A stretch of DNA of 64,000 bases, taken from Bacteroides salyersiae WAL 10018 = DSM 18765 = JCM 12988. GTDB taxonomy: Bacteria; Bacteroidota; Bacteroidia; Bacteroidales; Bacteroidaceae. The position numbers and the translations under genes were made by a program. Below are positions 1 through 8,553 of the stretch, in pieces (the stretch's first letter is position 1; the number at the start of each line of letters is the position of its first letter). The notes beneath the pieces are model-generated. The model worked only from the letters and a program-made list of their open reading frames with translations. It searched no databases and had not been told where the DNA came from. Location: positions 115,139 through 179,138 of the forward strand of contig NZ_KB905467.1 in assembly GCF_000381365.1 (NCBI RefSeq). The letters are read 5' to 3'.

Positions 1-84
1 ACTTTTACCTCATTGGGAAATGGAATTTGGAGGGCGAATGCCGAGCATATTTCAAATAATAGAATAATAATATTAAAAAAATAA
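1..84 (+). CDS. C-terminal tail of an upstream gene (partial)
   Basis: Frame 1 is open from the left edge for 27 codons and ends with TAA at 82-84, eight bases before the sulfatase ATG. The short spacing and shared strand suggest it is the end of the preceding gene of the same glycan operon. Only the tail is visible, too little to name a family, and the last residues are rich in Ile, Asn and Lys. It could also be a chance open frame. Confidence 0.45.
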   Translation, partial: TFTSLGNGIWRANAEHISNNRIIILKK

Positions 85-91
85 TAGAGTG

Positions 92-1552
92 ATGAAAAAT
101 TTATTATCGATAAGTTCTTGTGTTGCATTTGCCGGATTGACATCCTGTGCAGGAGGTTCAACTTCTGAAAAGCAGATAACTCCCAATATCATATATATTT
201 TAGCCGATGATTTAGGGTATGGGGATATTGGTATTTTGGGTCAAAAAATTATCAAAACACCTAATATTGACAAGCTGGCTTCTGATGGTATGATTTTTAC
301 TAACCACTATTCAGGAGCACCGGTTTCCGGACCATCCAGATGTATACTGATGACCGGAAAACATTCGGGACATAGCAGTATCCGTGGTAATAAAAGTATT
401 GCCGGAGTGGGAGTGGCCCCCATCAACAATAATGATATTACTCTGCCGGAAGCTATCAAGAATCAAACAAATTATGTCACAGGTATGTGTGGACGTTGGC
501 ATTTAGGAGGTGAATTGACCAATCAAACTCCTTACCATCGTGGTTTTGATTATCATTTTGGCAAATTGAGTGCAGATTTTCCAAATCATTATGGGGTATT
601 TATAGATTCTTTGTGGGACCAGAATGGAATACATATACCCTATGATAAGTATTCCAAAAAGAATATTGAGCCTATGTATGAAAATGGGAAATATTACAAT
701 CTTACTGAAGAAGAAAATAGTCATCGGCCAATAAATATGGATAGGTTGGTGACTGATAAGGCCAAGAATTTCATAAAGAGTAATAAAGATAATCCGTTCT
801 TTTTATATGTGGCTTATTCTCTGATGCATGCTCCGATGGAATACCATGCTGATATGCCGATAGAGGCGAATGATTGGCCCAAAGAGGAAAGGGCTTTCGC
901 TTCTATGTTGATGAGTCTTGATAAATATGTTGGGGAAATAGTAGCTCAGGTGGATGAACTTGGTTTAGGCGAGAATACGTTAATTGTATTTACCAGTGAT
1001 AATGGGGCACACAATGAAGGTGGGCATGATTATCGCTTCTTCCACTCGACTGGTGACTATAGAGGATTTAAGCGTGATTTGTATGATGGAGGAATGCATA
1101 CACCTATGCTCGTGCGCTGGACAGGAACTATTCCAGAGGGATCGCAGACGAATCTTTTGTCCGCTTTTTGGGATGTCATGCCTACTATTTGTGAATTGGC
1201 TGGTGCTCCTATTCCGGAACAAACAGATGGGATTTCTTTTGCTCCGACATTGTGTGGTAAAACTCAGGAAAAAGTTCATGATTATTTATATTGGGAATTT
1301 AACGAGCGTTCGGAACGTGTAAAACCGAGACATGAATATAAACAGGCTGTGGTATTTGATAATTGGAAAGTTGTCAAATATATTGATGCCGATAAGATTG
1401 AAGTGTACCAATTGGACAAAGACCGTTCGGAATCTAATGATGTGGCCAAAGAGCAACCTGAAATAATCGAGAAAGCTTTGCGTTATATGGAAGAGTCTCA
1501 TCAACAAAATCCTATATTTCCATTGACTAAAGAAGAACGGAATATCAATTAA
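92..1552 (+). CDS. Ser-type sulfatase, lipoprotein
   Basis: Formylglycine-dependent S1-family sulfatase that would remove sulfate esters from a glycan. The start is taken as ATG 92, although a GTG at 89 is in frame. Residues 1-19 form a lipoprotein signal ending LTSC, so the protein is probably anchored in the envelope. Metal ligands appear as ADD near residue 39, and the catalytic motif S-G-P-S-R starts at Ser79. That Ser must be oxidised to formylglycine by a radical-SAM maturase (anSME), which is not in this window. A second metal site reads TSDNGAH. The length of 486 residues is normal. It is the first complete gene of a same-strand cluster with two more sulfatases and a GH36 enzyme, which suggests a sulfated galactose-containing substrate. 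The exact sulfate position cannot be told. Confidence 0.93.
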   Translation: MKNLLSISSCVAFAGLTSCAGGSTSEKQITPNIIYILADDLGYGDIGILGQKIIKTPNIDKLASDGMIFTNHYSGAPVSGPSRCILMTGKHSGHSSIRGNKSIAGVGVAPINNNDITLPEAIKNQTNYVTGMCGRWHLGGELTNQTPYHRGFDYHFGKLSADFPNHYGVFIDSLWDQNGIHIPYDKYSKKNIEPMYENGKYYNLTEEENSHRPINMDRLVTDKAKNFIKSNKDNPFFLYVAYSLMHAPMEYHADMPIEANDWPKEERAFASMLMSLDKYVGEIVAQVDELGLGENTLIVFTSDNGAHNEGGHDYRFFHSTGDYRGFKRDLYDGGMHTPMLVRWTGTIPEGSQTNLLSAFWDVMPTICELAGAPIPEQTDGISFAPTLCGKTQEKVHDYLYWEFNERSERVKPRHEYKQAVVFDNWKVVKYIDADKIEVYQLDKDRSESNDVAKEQPEIIEKALRYMEESHQQNPIFPLTKEERNIN

Positions 1553-1563
1553 AAGAAGATGTC

Positions 1564-2628
1564 ATGAAAAAGACAATATTTGCATTAATTATTTGCCTAT
1601 GTTGCTTAAATAGCGTTTTTGCATTCAAGTATAGTAATACTCCTGCTGGAATGATTTATTTCGCCAGTCATGGTTATGTTGAGAATAATGAAGTTTTAAA
1701 TAATCCATATATTATTGGGGGATTGTATACAATGCATTGGTCTGTGATAGAGTCGGAGCAAGGTAAGTATAATTGGAAAGAGGTGGATGATTTTGTGAAT
1801 CGCTGGACAAAGGCTGGAAAAAAGGTCGCTTTGCGTATCATGTGGTCAAGTAGTGGCTATTGGAGAAATCCAGTGGCTGGAAAGCCTACTCCGGCATGGG
1901 TATGGAAAGCTGGTGCCAAGTACGCTTATCATAAAGAGAGTAATACTGAATTAGCTTTATTTTGGGATCCGATATTTAGAGAACATGCCATGAATTTTAT
2001 GAAAGCTGTCAACAAACACTTTAAAAATAATAAGGAGATACTTTTTATCGATGTTACTCCAGGAGCAGAAACAAATCCATATCGTTTTGGAACAATCAAT
2101 AGAAAAGATCCTCAATTTAAAGAATCTTTTTCAAAAGTTCCGGCCAGTGATGGCCGGACTTACACAGAAGATTTGTGGACAGAAACAATTAAAAGCTGGA
2201 TAAAGCAAACTGCCAAAGTAATGACTGATATCCCTTGTTTGGTAACGTTGAATCAAGGAAGTCTTTTTGGACGGAATAATTTTCCGGTTTTCGGTCAAAC
2301 AGCCGTGGATAATGGTATGTATGTCGGTCAAAACGGCATACACGAAAACAGCTATCAGGGAAATGATGCACTAAGAACTAAATTATTTAACCAATGGAAG
2401 AATAAGACTAAATTATTCTTTGAGATGGTTCATGCTGCAGAAACGCAAAACACAGGCTCTATGCAAGGAGTTATTGAAGCTGCCAAGCGCATAGATTGTG
2501 ACTATTTGAATGTGTATCCTCAAGATGTACTTAAATCAACTGTAGGAACCTCCTGCTATAATACAAAATGGGATGAGGCTCTAAAAAATGGCTATAATTA
2601 TTTCTCATCTAAAGCGAAAGACAAATGA
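1564..2628 (+). CDS. Putative clan GH-A-like TIM-barrel glycosidase, paralog 1
   Basis: 354-residue exported protein with a signal peptide of about 20 residues ending SVFA. I cannot place it in a named glycoside hydrolase family. The fold signs resemble GH42/GH5-type barrels: a YNW segment near residue 70, a basic strand with VALRI near 90, PTPAWVW near 110, FWDP near 134, PGAET with Glu169, and FFEM with Glu287. These two Glu are kept in all three tandem paralogs and sit where clan GH-A enzymes place the acid/base (strand 4) and nucleophile (strand 7). The role is inferred: hydrolysis of a glycoside in the sulfated glycan handled by its neighbours. The stop overlaps the next start as ATGA, so translation is probably coupled. 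An inactive carbohydrate-binding barrel is the main alternative. Confidence 0.7.
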   Translation: MKKTIFALIICLCCLNSVFAFKYSNTPAGMIYFASHGYVENNEVLNNPYIIGGLYTMHWSVIESEQGKYNWKEVDDFVNRWTKAGKKVALRIMWSSSGYWRNPVAGKPTPAWVWKAGAKYAYHKESNTELALFWDPIFREHAMNFMKAVNKHFKNNKEILFIDVTPGAETNPYRFGTINRKDPQFKESFSKVPASDGRTYTEDLWTETIKSWIKQTAKVMTDIPCLVTLNQGSLFGRNNFPVFGQTAVDNGMYVGQNGIHENSYQGNDALRTKLFNQWKNKTKLFFEMVHAAETQNTGSMQGVIEAAKRIDCDYLNVYPQDVLKSTVGTSCYNTKWDEALKNGYNYFSSKAKDK

Positions 2629-3714
2629 TAAGAATAATCCTTTTTTTATTATGTGTTGTTATGGGGAGTGTTTCATGTACCGGAAATACGCCACCTAAGA
2701 CTTCTCCTTCTATTAAGAATCAGACAAATACGAATGGGGGACTGATTTATTTCGCATCGAAACAACATCGAGACGATTTGGCTATACAAAATCCTTATAT
2801 TGTGGGGGCGCTTTACACTATTTATTGGAGTGAATTGGAAAAGAGTAAAGGAGAATATGATTGGAGCGAGTTGGATGAATTTTTCAAGAAATGGTCGGCC
2901 GGAGGTAAAAAAGTAGCTATACGGGTGATATGGATATCTACAGGACTGTGGCCACATGAAGTGGCGCGTCATCCATCTCCAGATTGGCTTTGGAAGGAAG
3001 GGGCCAAGTATTATTATGATGAAAAGACTCAAACGGAGATACCGTTATTTTGGGATCCTATATATAATAAACATGCTCTTCGTCTAATGCAAGCTATTTA
3101 TGATCGTTATGGGAAAGATCCGAATTTGTTATTTGTATCGGCAACACCTGGATATGAAACATTTCCTTGTCATCCTAAGACCGGTAGTGTAAGCACTAAT
3201 TTCTTTGAAGATTTTTCAAAAGTCAGAGATAGTCAAGGGCGGGCTTATTCACCGGAATTATGGAAAAGTACTGTCAAGAATTGGATATCATCTATTTCTG
3301 CGATGTATAGCGATGTACTTACTTTTGTTTCACTTAATCGGGGGGGGGCTGTTTCCTGAAGAAGATTATTTTCAGTTATTTGGTGAATATTCTGTAGAGT
3401 GTCATGTGATGGTTGGGCAGAATGGAATAAAAGCTTCAAGTTACCAGAATCAAAATGGTGGGCGTTATAAGCTATTTAGACAATGGAAACAGCAGGTTCC
3501 TGTTTTCCAAGAGATGGCATTGGCTTCTGGTAATATAGAAAGACAGGTCGGTTCCTTAATGGGAGTAATGGAAGCGGCAGTAAGAATAGACGCAGACTAT
3601 TTGAATGTTTATGCCGTCGACGTTCTTAAAGGGACAAAAGGATATAAAGATTATGATCCGTCTTATGAACAAGCTCTTAAGTTCGGATATGAAAAATTAC
3701 AATTAAAAAAATGA
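2625..3714 (+). pseudogene. TIM-barrel paralog 2, frameshifted at a G9 tract
   Basis: Second copy of the 354-residue family, split by a +1 shift. The first frame runs 2625-3359 and carries a lipoprotein-type signal (SVSCTG, so likely lipidated), the DWS segment, FWDP and PGYET with the first conserved Glu. It then ends abruptly after a run of nine G at 3340-3348. The rest continues in another frame to 3714 and holds VGQNGI, the second conserved Glu (QEM) and LNVYAVDVLKGT. Eight G would restore one reading frame that matches the paralogs across the join (SLNRGGLFPEED). The cause could be slippage in the genome (phase variation), transcriptional slippage rescuing the frame, or a sequencing error. 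The end overlaps the next gene by ATGA, as the first copy does with this one. Confidence 0.85.
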
Positions 3715-4775
3715 TAATTATGCAGGTAAAAAACATTTATCTATTACTGGCTCTTTTATTTTGCTTTTTTTTAAGAATGAACGCTCAAAAAACGGATTAT
3801 AGCAAGGGACTGCTTTATTTTGCCAGCTATGAAAGCTCTGAGGATGATTTGGTAAAAAAGAATCCATATATCATAGGAGCTGTCAGAACTATAAAATGGG
3901 CAAATATAGAGAAAAAGGATGGTGTATATGATTGGAGTTCGATAGATCAGTTTATAGCATCGTGGGCGAAATACAAAAAGAAAGTAGTATTGAGAATGCA
4001 GTGGGTAACAAGTGGCTACTGGAAAGATCCGATGTCTAAAACACCGACTCCCGAATGGGTTTGGGAAAAAGGAGCTAAATATGCGTTTCATGCTCCCAGC
4101 CAGACGGAAATACCATTATTTTGGGATCCGATATACCAACATTATGCTTTACGATTTTTATCTAAAATAGCAGAACGATACGATAATAATCCAAATATTC
4201 TCTTTATTGATATCACTCCGGGAGCTGAAACTAATCCATACCGTTTTCGTTCTATCAATAAAAAGGATCCGGATTTTAAAAAGGTGTTCATGAATATCGA
4301 GTCGAGCAACGGATGTAAGTACAGTGAGGATTTGTGGAAAGAGACTGTTTTAGAATGGTTACCTAAAGCTTCTGGTCTATTTAAAAAATTACCGACTGAA
4401 GTGGCATTAAATAAGGGCTCTTTATTTGATAATAATAATTTTGAGCTGTTTGGAAATCGGGCTGTTGAATGTGGAATGTATATTGGACAAAATGGACTTT
4501 CGGGCAATCGATACTCCGAAAAGGAATCCGCTAAGGTACAGCTACTGTCATCGTGGGCAAAAAAAACAAAGATCTTTTTTGAGATGGTCGGTGCGACATC
4601 CAAAGATGTAGGATCCCTTAAAGAAATAATGGATGCCGCATTCCGTGGAAAATGCTCTTATTTGAATGTCTATGCCAAAGACGTTTTAAAAGGTACTAAG
4701 GGATTTCCTGAATATGATAATACCTATGAGGAAGCTCTTGAATATGGAAACTCTTTATTAAAGGAATCTTATTAA
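3711..4775 (+). CDS. Putative clan GH-A-like TIM-barrel glycosidase, paralog 3
   Basis: Intact third copy of 354 residues (an in-frame ATG at 3720 could also start it). The signal peptide ends near LRMNAQ. The conserved barrel landmarks are YDW near 74, VVLRM near 94, TPTPEWVW near 112, FWDP near 138, PGAET with Glu173, GSLFDNNNFELFG near 240 and FFEM with Glu291, followed by LNVYAKDVLKGT. It is closer to copy 1 than to copy 2 around PGAETNPYRF. The gene begins by an ATGA overlap with copy 2, so all three barrels are one translational unit. Function is inferred from fold-like motifs and from the sulfatase/alpha-galactosidase context, not from a recognised family. Confidence 0.7.
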   Translation: MIIMQVKNIYLLLALLFCFFLRMNAQKTDYSKGLLYFASYESSEDDLVKKNPYIIGAVRTIKWANIEKKDGVYDWSSIDQFIASWAKYKKKVVLRMQWVTSGYWKDPMSKTPTPEWVWEKGAKYAFHAPSQTEIPLFWDPIYQHYALRFLSKIAERYDNNPNILFIDITPGAETNPYRFRSINKKDPDFKKVFMNIESSNGCKYSEDLWKETVLEWLPKASGLFKKLPTEVALNKGSLFDNNNFELFGNRAVECGMYIGQNGLSGNRYSEKESAKVQLLSSWAKKTKIFFEMVGATSKDVGSLKEIMDAAFRGKCSYLNVYAKDVLKGTKGFPEYDNTYEEALEYGNSLLKESY

Positions 4776-4787
4776 TATGAACGAGAA

Positions 4788-6278
4788 ATGAATAAATTTT
4801 TAACTTTGGCAGCCACTTCATTGGCTGCATTGCAAATGCAAGTTGTGGCGCAGGAAACACGCCCCAATATTATATATATTATGTCTGATGATCACGCTTT
4901 ACAGGCTATAAGTGCTTATGGAAGCAGGCTGGCTAAAGTATTACCAACACCTAATCTCGATAGAATTGCAAATGAAGGGATTCGCATGGATAATTGTTGC
5001 GTTACCAATTCTATCAGTGCTCCGAGCCGGGCTTGTATTATGACTGGTCAATATAGTCATAAAAATGGTGTATATACATTGGATGACGGTCTGTTACCAA
5101 CGCATGACAATTTTGCTAAAGAGATGCAAAAAGGTGGATATCAGACAGCTATTATCGGGAAGTGGCATCTGAAATACGAACCTGCAGGTTTTGATTACTA
5201 TAATGTGTTACCAGGACAAGGTCGTTACAAGAATCCTGTTTTGATTTCCAAAGAAGAACGGAAAGGAAACACATGCCCTTTTGATAAAACTCCCGGCAAA
5301 ATCTATCAAGGACATTCTACGGATGTGATAGCGTCTCAGGCTATAAATTGGATGAAAGAGCATAAAGATGATAATCAGCCATTTATGTTGATGTGTCATT
5401 TCAAGGCCCCTCATAGAAGTTGGGAATATGCAGAACGTTTTTCAGATTTATTGAAAGATGTGGAAATTCCGGAACCGGAAAATATGTTTGATACTTATGA
5501 AGGAAGGGCTTATTACACTAAGTTACAGACAATGAGTTTGGAAGACATGAATGAAAAGGACATGAAATGTGAATTACCGGCTAACTTGTCAAGAGATGAA
5601 TTTCGAAAATGGGCATATCAACGTTATATGAAAGATTATTTACGGTGTATAGCAGGAATTGATGAGAATGTTGGGCGTATTTTGAAATTCTTAGACGAGA
5701 ACGGACTTGCTCAAAATACCGTTATTGTTTATACTTCAGATCAGGGCTTTTATTTAGGAGAGCATGGATGGTTTGATAAACGATATATGCAAAAAGAGAG
5801 TTTAAATATGCCGTTGTTAATACGTTATCCCAATGAGATAAAGCCGGGTAGTACCAATAAGAGTATCATTATCAATGCCGATTTTGCTCCTACTTTATTG
5901 GATTATGCAGGAATTTCAAAACCGAGCTATATGCAGGGTGAAAGTTTCAGAAGTATTTTGAAAAACGGAAAAGAACCTAAAGGATGGCGTGATGCAATGT
6001 ATTACCGATACTGGATGCATGGTGACCAACATCATCATACTGTAGCACATTATGGTATTTGCACTGAACGGTATAAACTTATTTATTATTATGGTAAGAC
6101 ATTGAACAAGAAAGGAACTCACGAAATGCCTTATACTCCCGATTGGGAACTTTTTGATATGAAACGCGATCCGCAAGAAATGAGAAACTTCTATAATGAT
6201 AAACGTTATCGGAAAGTAGTCGCTGACTTAAAGGAGAAGCTATATCAATTGAAAAGTGCTTATCAAGATAATGAATAA
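4788..6278 (+). CDS. Ser-type sulfatase, exported
   Basis: 496-residue S1-family sulfatase with a signal peptide ending near VVAQ (residue 22). It shows metal ligands SDD near 33-35, the catalytic motif S-A-P-S-R from Ser77, and a second metal site in YTSDQGFYLGEHGW near residue 319. The DQGFYLGEHGWFDKR stretch is typical of the glucosamine/galactosamine-6-sulfatase-like branch, but the substrate cannot be fixed from this. It differs clearly from the other two sulfatases of the cluster, so it probably cuts a different sulfate position or sugar. It lies 12 bases after the third TIM-barrel gene and 9 bases before the alpha-galactosidase, in the same operon. Confidence 0.93.
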   Translation: MNKFLTLAATSLAALQMQVVAQETRPNIIYIMSDDHALQAISAYGSRLAKVLPTPNLDRIANEGIRMDNCCVTNSISAPSRACIMTGQYSHKNGVYTLDDGLLPTHDNFAKEMQKGGYQTAIIGKWHLKYEPAGFDYYNVLPGQGRYKNPVLISKEERKGNTCPFDKTPGKIYQGHSTDVIASQAINWMKEHKDDNQPFMLMCHFKAPHRSWEYAERFSDLLKDVEIPEPENMFDTYEGRAYYTKLQTMSLEDMNEKDMKCELPANLSRDEFRKWAYQRYMKDYLRCIAGIDENVGRILKFLDENGLAQNTVIVYTSDQGFYLGEHGWFDKRYMQKESLNMPLLIRYPNEIKPGSTNKSIIINADFAPTLLDYAGISKPSYMQGESFRSILKNGKEPKGWRDAMYYRYWMHGDQHHHTVAHYGICTERYKLIYYYGKTLNKKGTHEMPYTPDWELFDMKRDPQEMRNFYNDKRYRKVVADLKEKLYQLKSAYQDNE

Positions 6279-6287
6279 TATAAATCG

Positions 6288-8483
6288 ATGAGAATGAAGA
6301 AATTATTTTTAATATTTTATCTTGTATCTTGCACATTAGCTCATGCACAGGTAGTAAAAAATAATTTGTCAATAAATACGGAGAATACTTGTATGGTATT
6401 TTCCGTTACTACTGACGATGAGGTAATTTACAGGTATTATGGTAATAAGCTTCGAAACTTGGATGCCTTTTCTTACGAGTTGCGTAAGAATCCTCATCAG
6501 CCATTTCCAGCTTTATATCCTACATTTGGGGGGACTACCTCTATAAATCCTGCACTTAAGCTTACTCATGGGGATGGAATAATGGCATCTGAATTGAAAT
6601 TTTCCGGTATTCGGACAATTCCTGTTAGTTCGGATGTTGTCGAAACTATAATTGAGTTAAAGGATAAATTATATGATATAAATGTCTCTCTTCATTTTAA
6701 GGCATATCAAAAAGAGGATATTATAACTCAATATGTCACGATAAAGCATCACGAGAATAAAAGTATAAAAATTGAAAATATTGCTTCCGGCTATCTAAAT
6801 CTTCATGCGGATCATTATTATCTAAGTCATTTTGCCGGTGCTTGGGCCAATGAAATGCTATTAGAAGAGGAATTACTAACCCATGGGATTAAATCCATAG
6901 AGAGTACTAAAGGAGTACGAACGGCACAGACTGAAAATTCGTCTTTTTTAATTAGCATAGATAAAAAGGCGGATGAGTATTCAGGTGAGGTGTATGCTGG
7001 TGCATTGGCATGGTCTGGGAATTATAAACTGTCTTTTCAAGTATCGGAAACTGGAAATTTGGATATAGTTGTAGGTATGAATCCATTTGCTTCCTCATTT
7101 ATTTTAGAACCGGGAGAAGAAATTAAGACTCCTGAAATAATATGGTCTTATAGCTCTATTGGCAAAAATCGCATTTCTCAGAATTTCCATAATTGGAGTA
7201 GGCGTTATGCATTAGCACATGGTAACGATCTGCGTCCTATCGTTTTGAATAGTTGGGAAGGTGTATACATGAATTTTGATGAAAAGGATATTTTATCTTT
7301 AATAGATGATGCTGCGAATTTTGGGGTGGAGTTGTTTGTATTGGATGACGGTTGGTTTGGTGATAAGTATCCGCGGGATAAAGCTGATTCGGGATTGGGA
7401 GATTGGGTAGTAAATAAAAAGAAGTTACCTCATGGTATCGGTTATTTGGCTGATTATGCTGTCAATAAAGGTGTGCGGTTTGGAATTTGGATTGAACCCG
7501 AAATGGTGAATCCACGTAGTGTATTAGCAGAAAAGTATCCGGAGTGGATAGTCAAAACAAATAAATATACACCTTATGTGGAAAGGAACCAATGGCTTTT
7601 AGATCTAAGCAATCCTGATGTTCAACATTTTGTAGAAGAAACTTTTGATAAAGTCGTATCAATGTCACCTAACATTTCTTATATAAAATGGGATGCAAAC
7701 AGACATGCAAACAATGTAGGATCTTCTTATCTTCCCTCTGATAAACAGTCTCATTTTTGGTATGAATACACGAAGGGACTTTATAAAGTTTATGAGAAAA
7801 TAAGAGCTAAATATCCTGATTTATTGATTCAGTTATGTTCCTCTGGCGGAGGGCGTTTGGATTATGGTGCATTAAAGTATCATGATGAATTTTGGCCAAG
7901 TGATAACACAAATGCGGTTGATCGTATTTATATTCAGCACGGTACAAGCCATTTTTTTCCTGCTATAGCTACTGCATCACATATTTCTTCAAGTCCCAAT
8001 CATCAAACAGGAATGTCATTACCTTTGAAATTCAGAGTCGATGTAGCTATGTCGGGGCGTCTGGGTATGGAGCTGCAACCTCGTGATATTACAGGGAAGG
8101 AGGTTGATTTTGTAAAACAATCTATTGATACCTATAAAAATATTCGCCCGATAATACAACATGGTGATTTATTCAGATTGTCGTCACCCTATGACAGTAA
8201 AAAATGGGCATCATTGATGTATGTGTCTCCCGCAAAAGACAGGGCTGTTTATTTTGTTTATAGTTTGGGCTATCATGTCAGAAATGAATTCTATTGTAAG
8301 AGTCTGAAAGGTTTAATGCCACATAAAAAATACAAAGTTAAAGAACTTAATAAACTCAATAAATCTTCTTGTTTTGCCGATGGTAAAATTTTCACAGGAG
8401 AGTATTTAATGAATGTCGGAATTCCATTTAATATTTCAAAACCGTATGAAAGTGGGGTTCTATTGTTGGAAGAGGTAAAATGA
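6288..8483 (+). CDS. GH36 alpha-galactosidase
   Basis: 731-residue exported enzyme (signal ending LAHA) that releases terminal alpha-linked galactose. GH36 hallmarks are the VLDDGWFG strand near 353, IKWDANRH with the predicted nucleophile Asp469, CSSGGGRLDYG near 520, and WPSDNTN with the predicted acid/base Asp539. Length and order (N-terminal beta-sandwich, catalytic barrel, C-terminal beta domain) match the family. An in-frame ATG six bases downstream (6294, MKKLF) is an equally good start. Next to sulfatases it suggests a sulfated glycan with alpha-galactosyl residues; sulfates may have to be removed before it can act. It is intact, unlike two of its neighbours. Confidence 0.93.
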   Translation: MRMKKLFLIFYLVSCTLAHAQVVKNNLSINTENTCMVFSVTTDDEVIYRYYGNKLRNLDAFSYELRKNPHQPFPALYPTFGGTTSINPALKLTHGDGIMASELKFSGIRTIPVSSDVVETIIELKDKLYDINVSLHFKAYQKEDIITQYVTIKHHENKSIKIENIASGYLNLHADHYYLSHFAGAWANEMLLEEELLTHGIKSIESTKGVRTAQTENSSFLISIDKKADEYSGEVYAGALAWSGNYKLSFQVSETGNLDIVVGMNPFASSFILEPGEEIKTPEIIWSYSSIGKNRISQNFHNWSRRYALAHGNDLRPIVLNSWEGVYMNFDEKDILSLIDDAANFGVELFVLDDGWFGDKYPRDKADSGLGDWVVNKKKLPHGIGYLADYAVNKGVRFGIWIEPEMVNPRSVLAEKYPEWIVKTNKYTPYVERNQWLLDLSNPDVQHFVEETFDKVVSMSPNISYIKWDANRHANNVGSSYLPSDKQSHFWYEYTKGLYKVYEKIRAKYPDLLIQLCSSGGGRLDYGALKYHDEFWPSDNTNAVDRIYIQHGTSHFFPAIATASHISSSPNHQTGMSLPLKFRVDVAMSGRLGMELQPRDITGKEVDFVKQSIDTYKNIRPIIQHGDLFRLSSPYDSKKWASLMYVSPAKDRAVYFVYSLGYHVRNEFYCKSLKGLMPHKKYKVKELNKLNKSSCFADGKIFTGEYLMNVGIPFNISKPYESGVLLLEEVK

Positions 8484-8553
8484 TATTTATATATCATTCC
8501 GCCTCATTTGAAAATTTGTATTTGTAAAAAATATTATTCTAATACTGTCATAG

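Noticed and set aside
2625..3714. Two separate genes instead of one broken gene
   Set aside because: The halves align to the first and second half of the paralogs and meet at the G tract; the second half has no signal peptide and starts inside conserved sequence.
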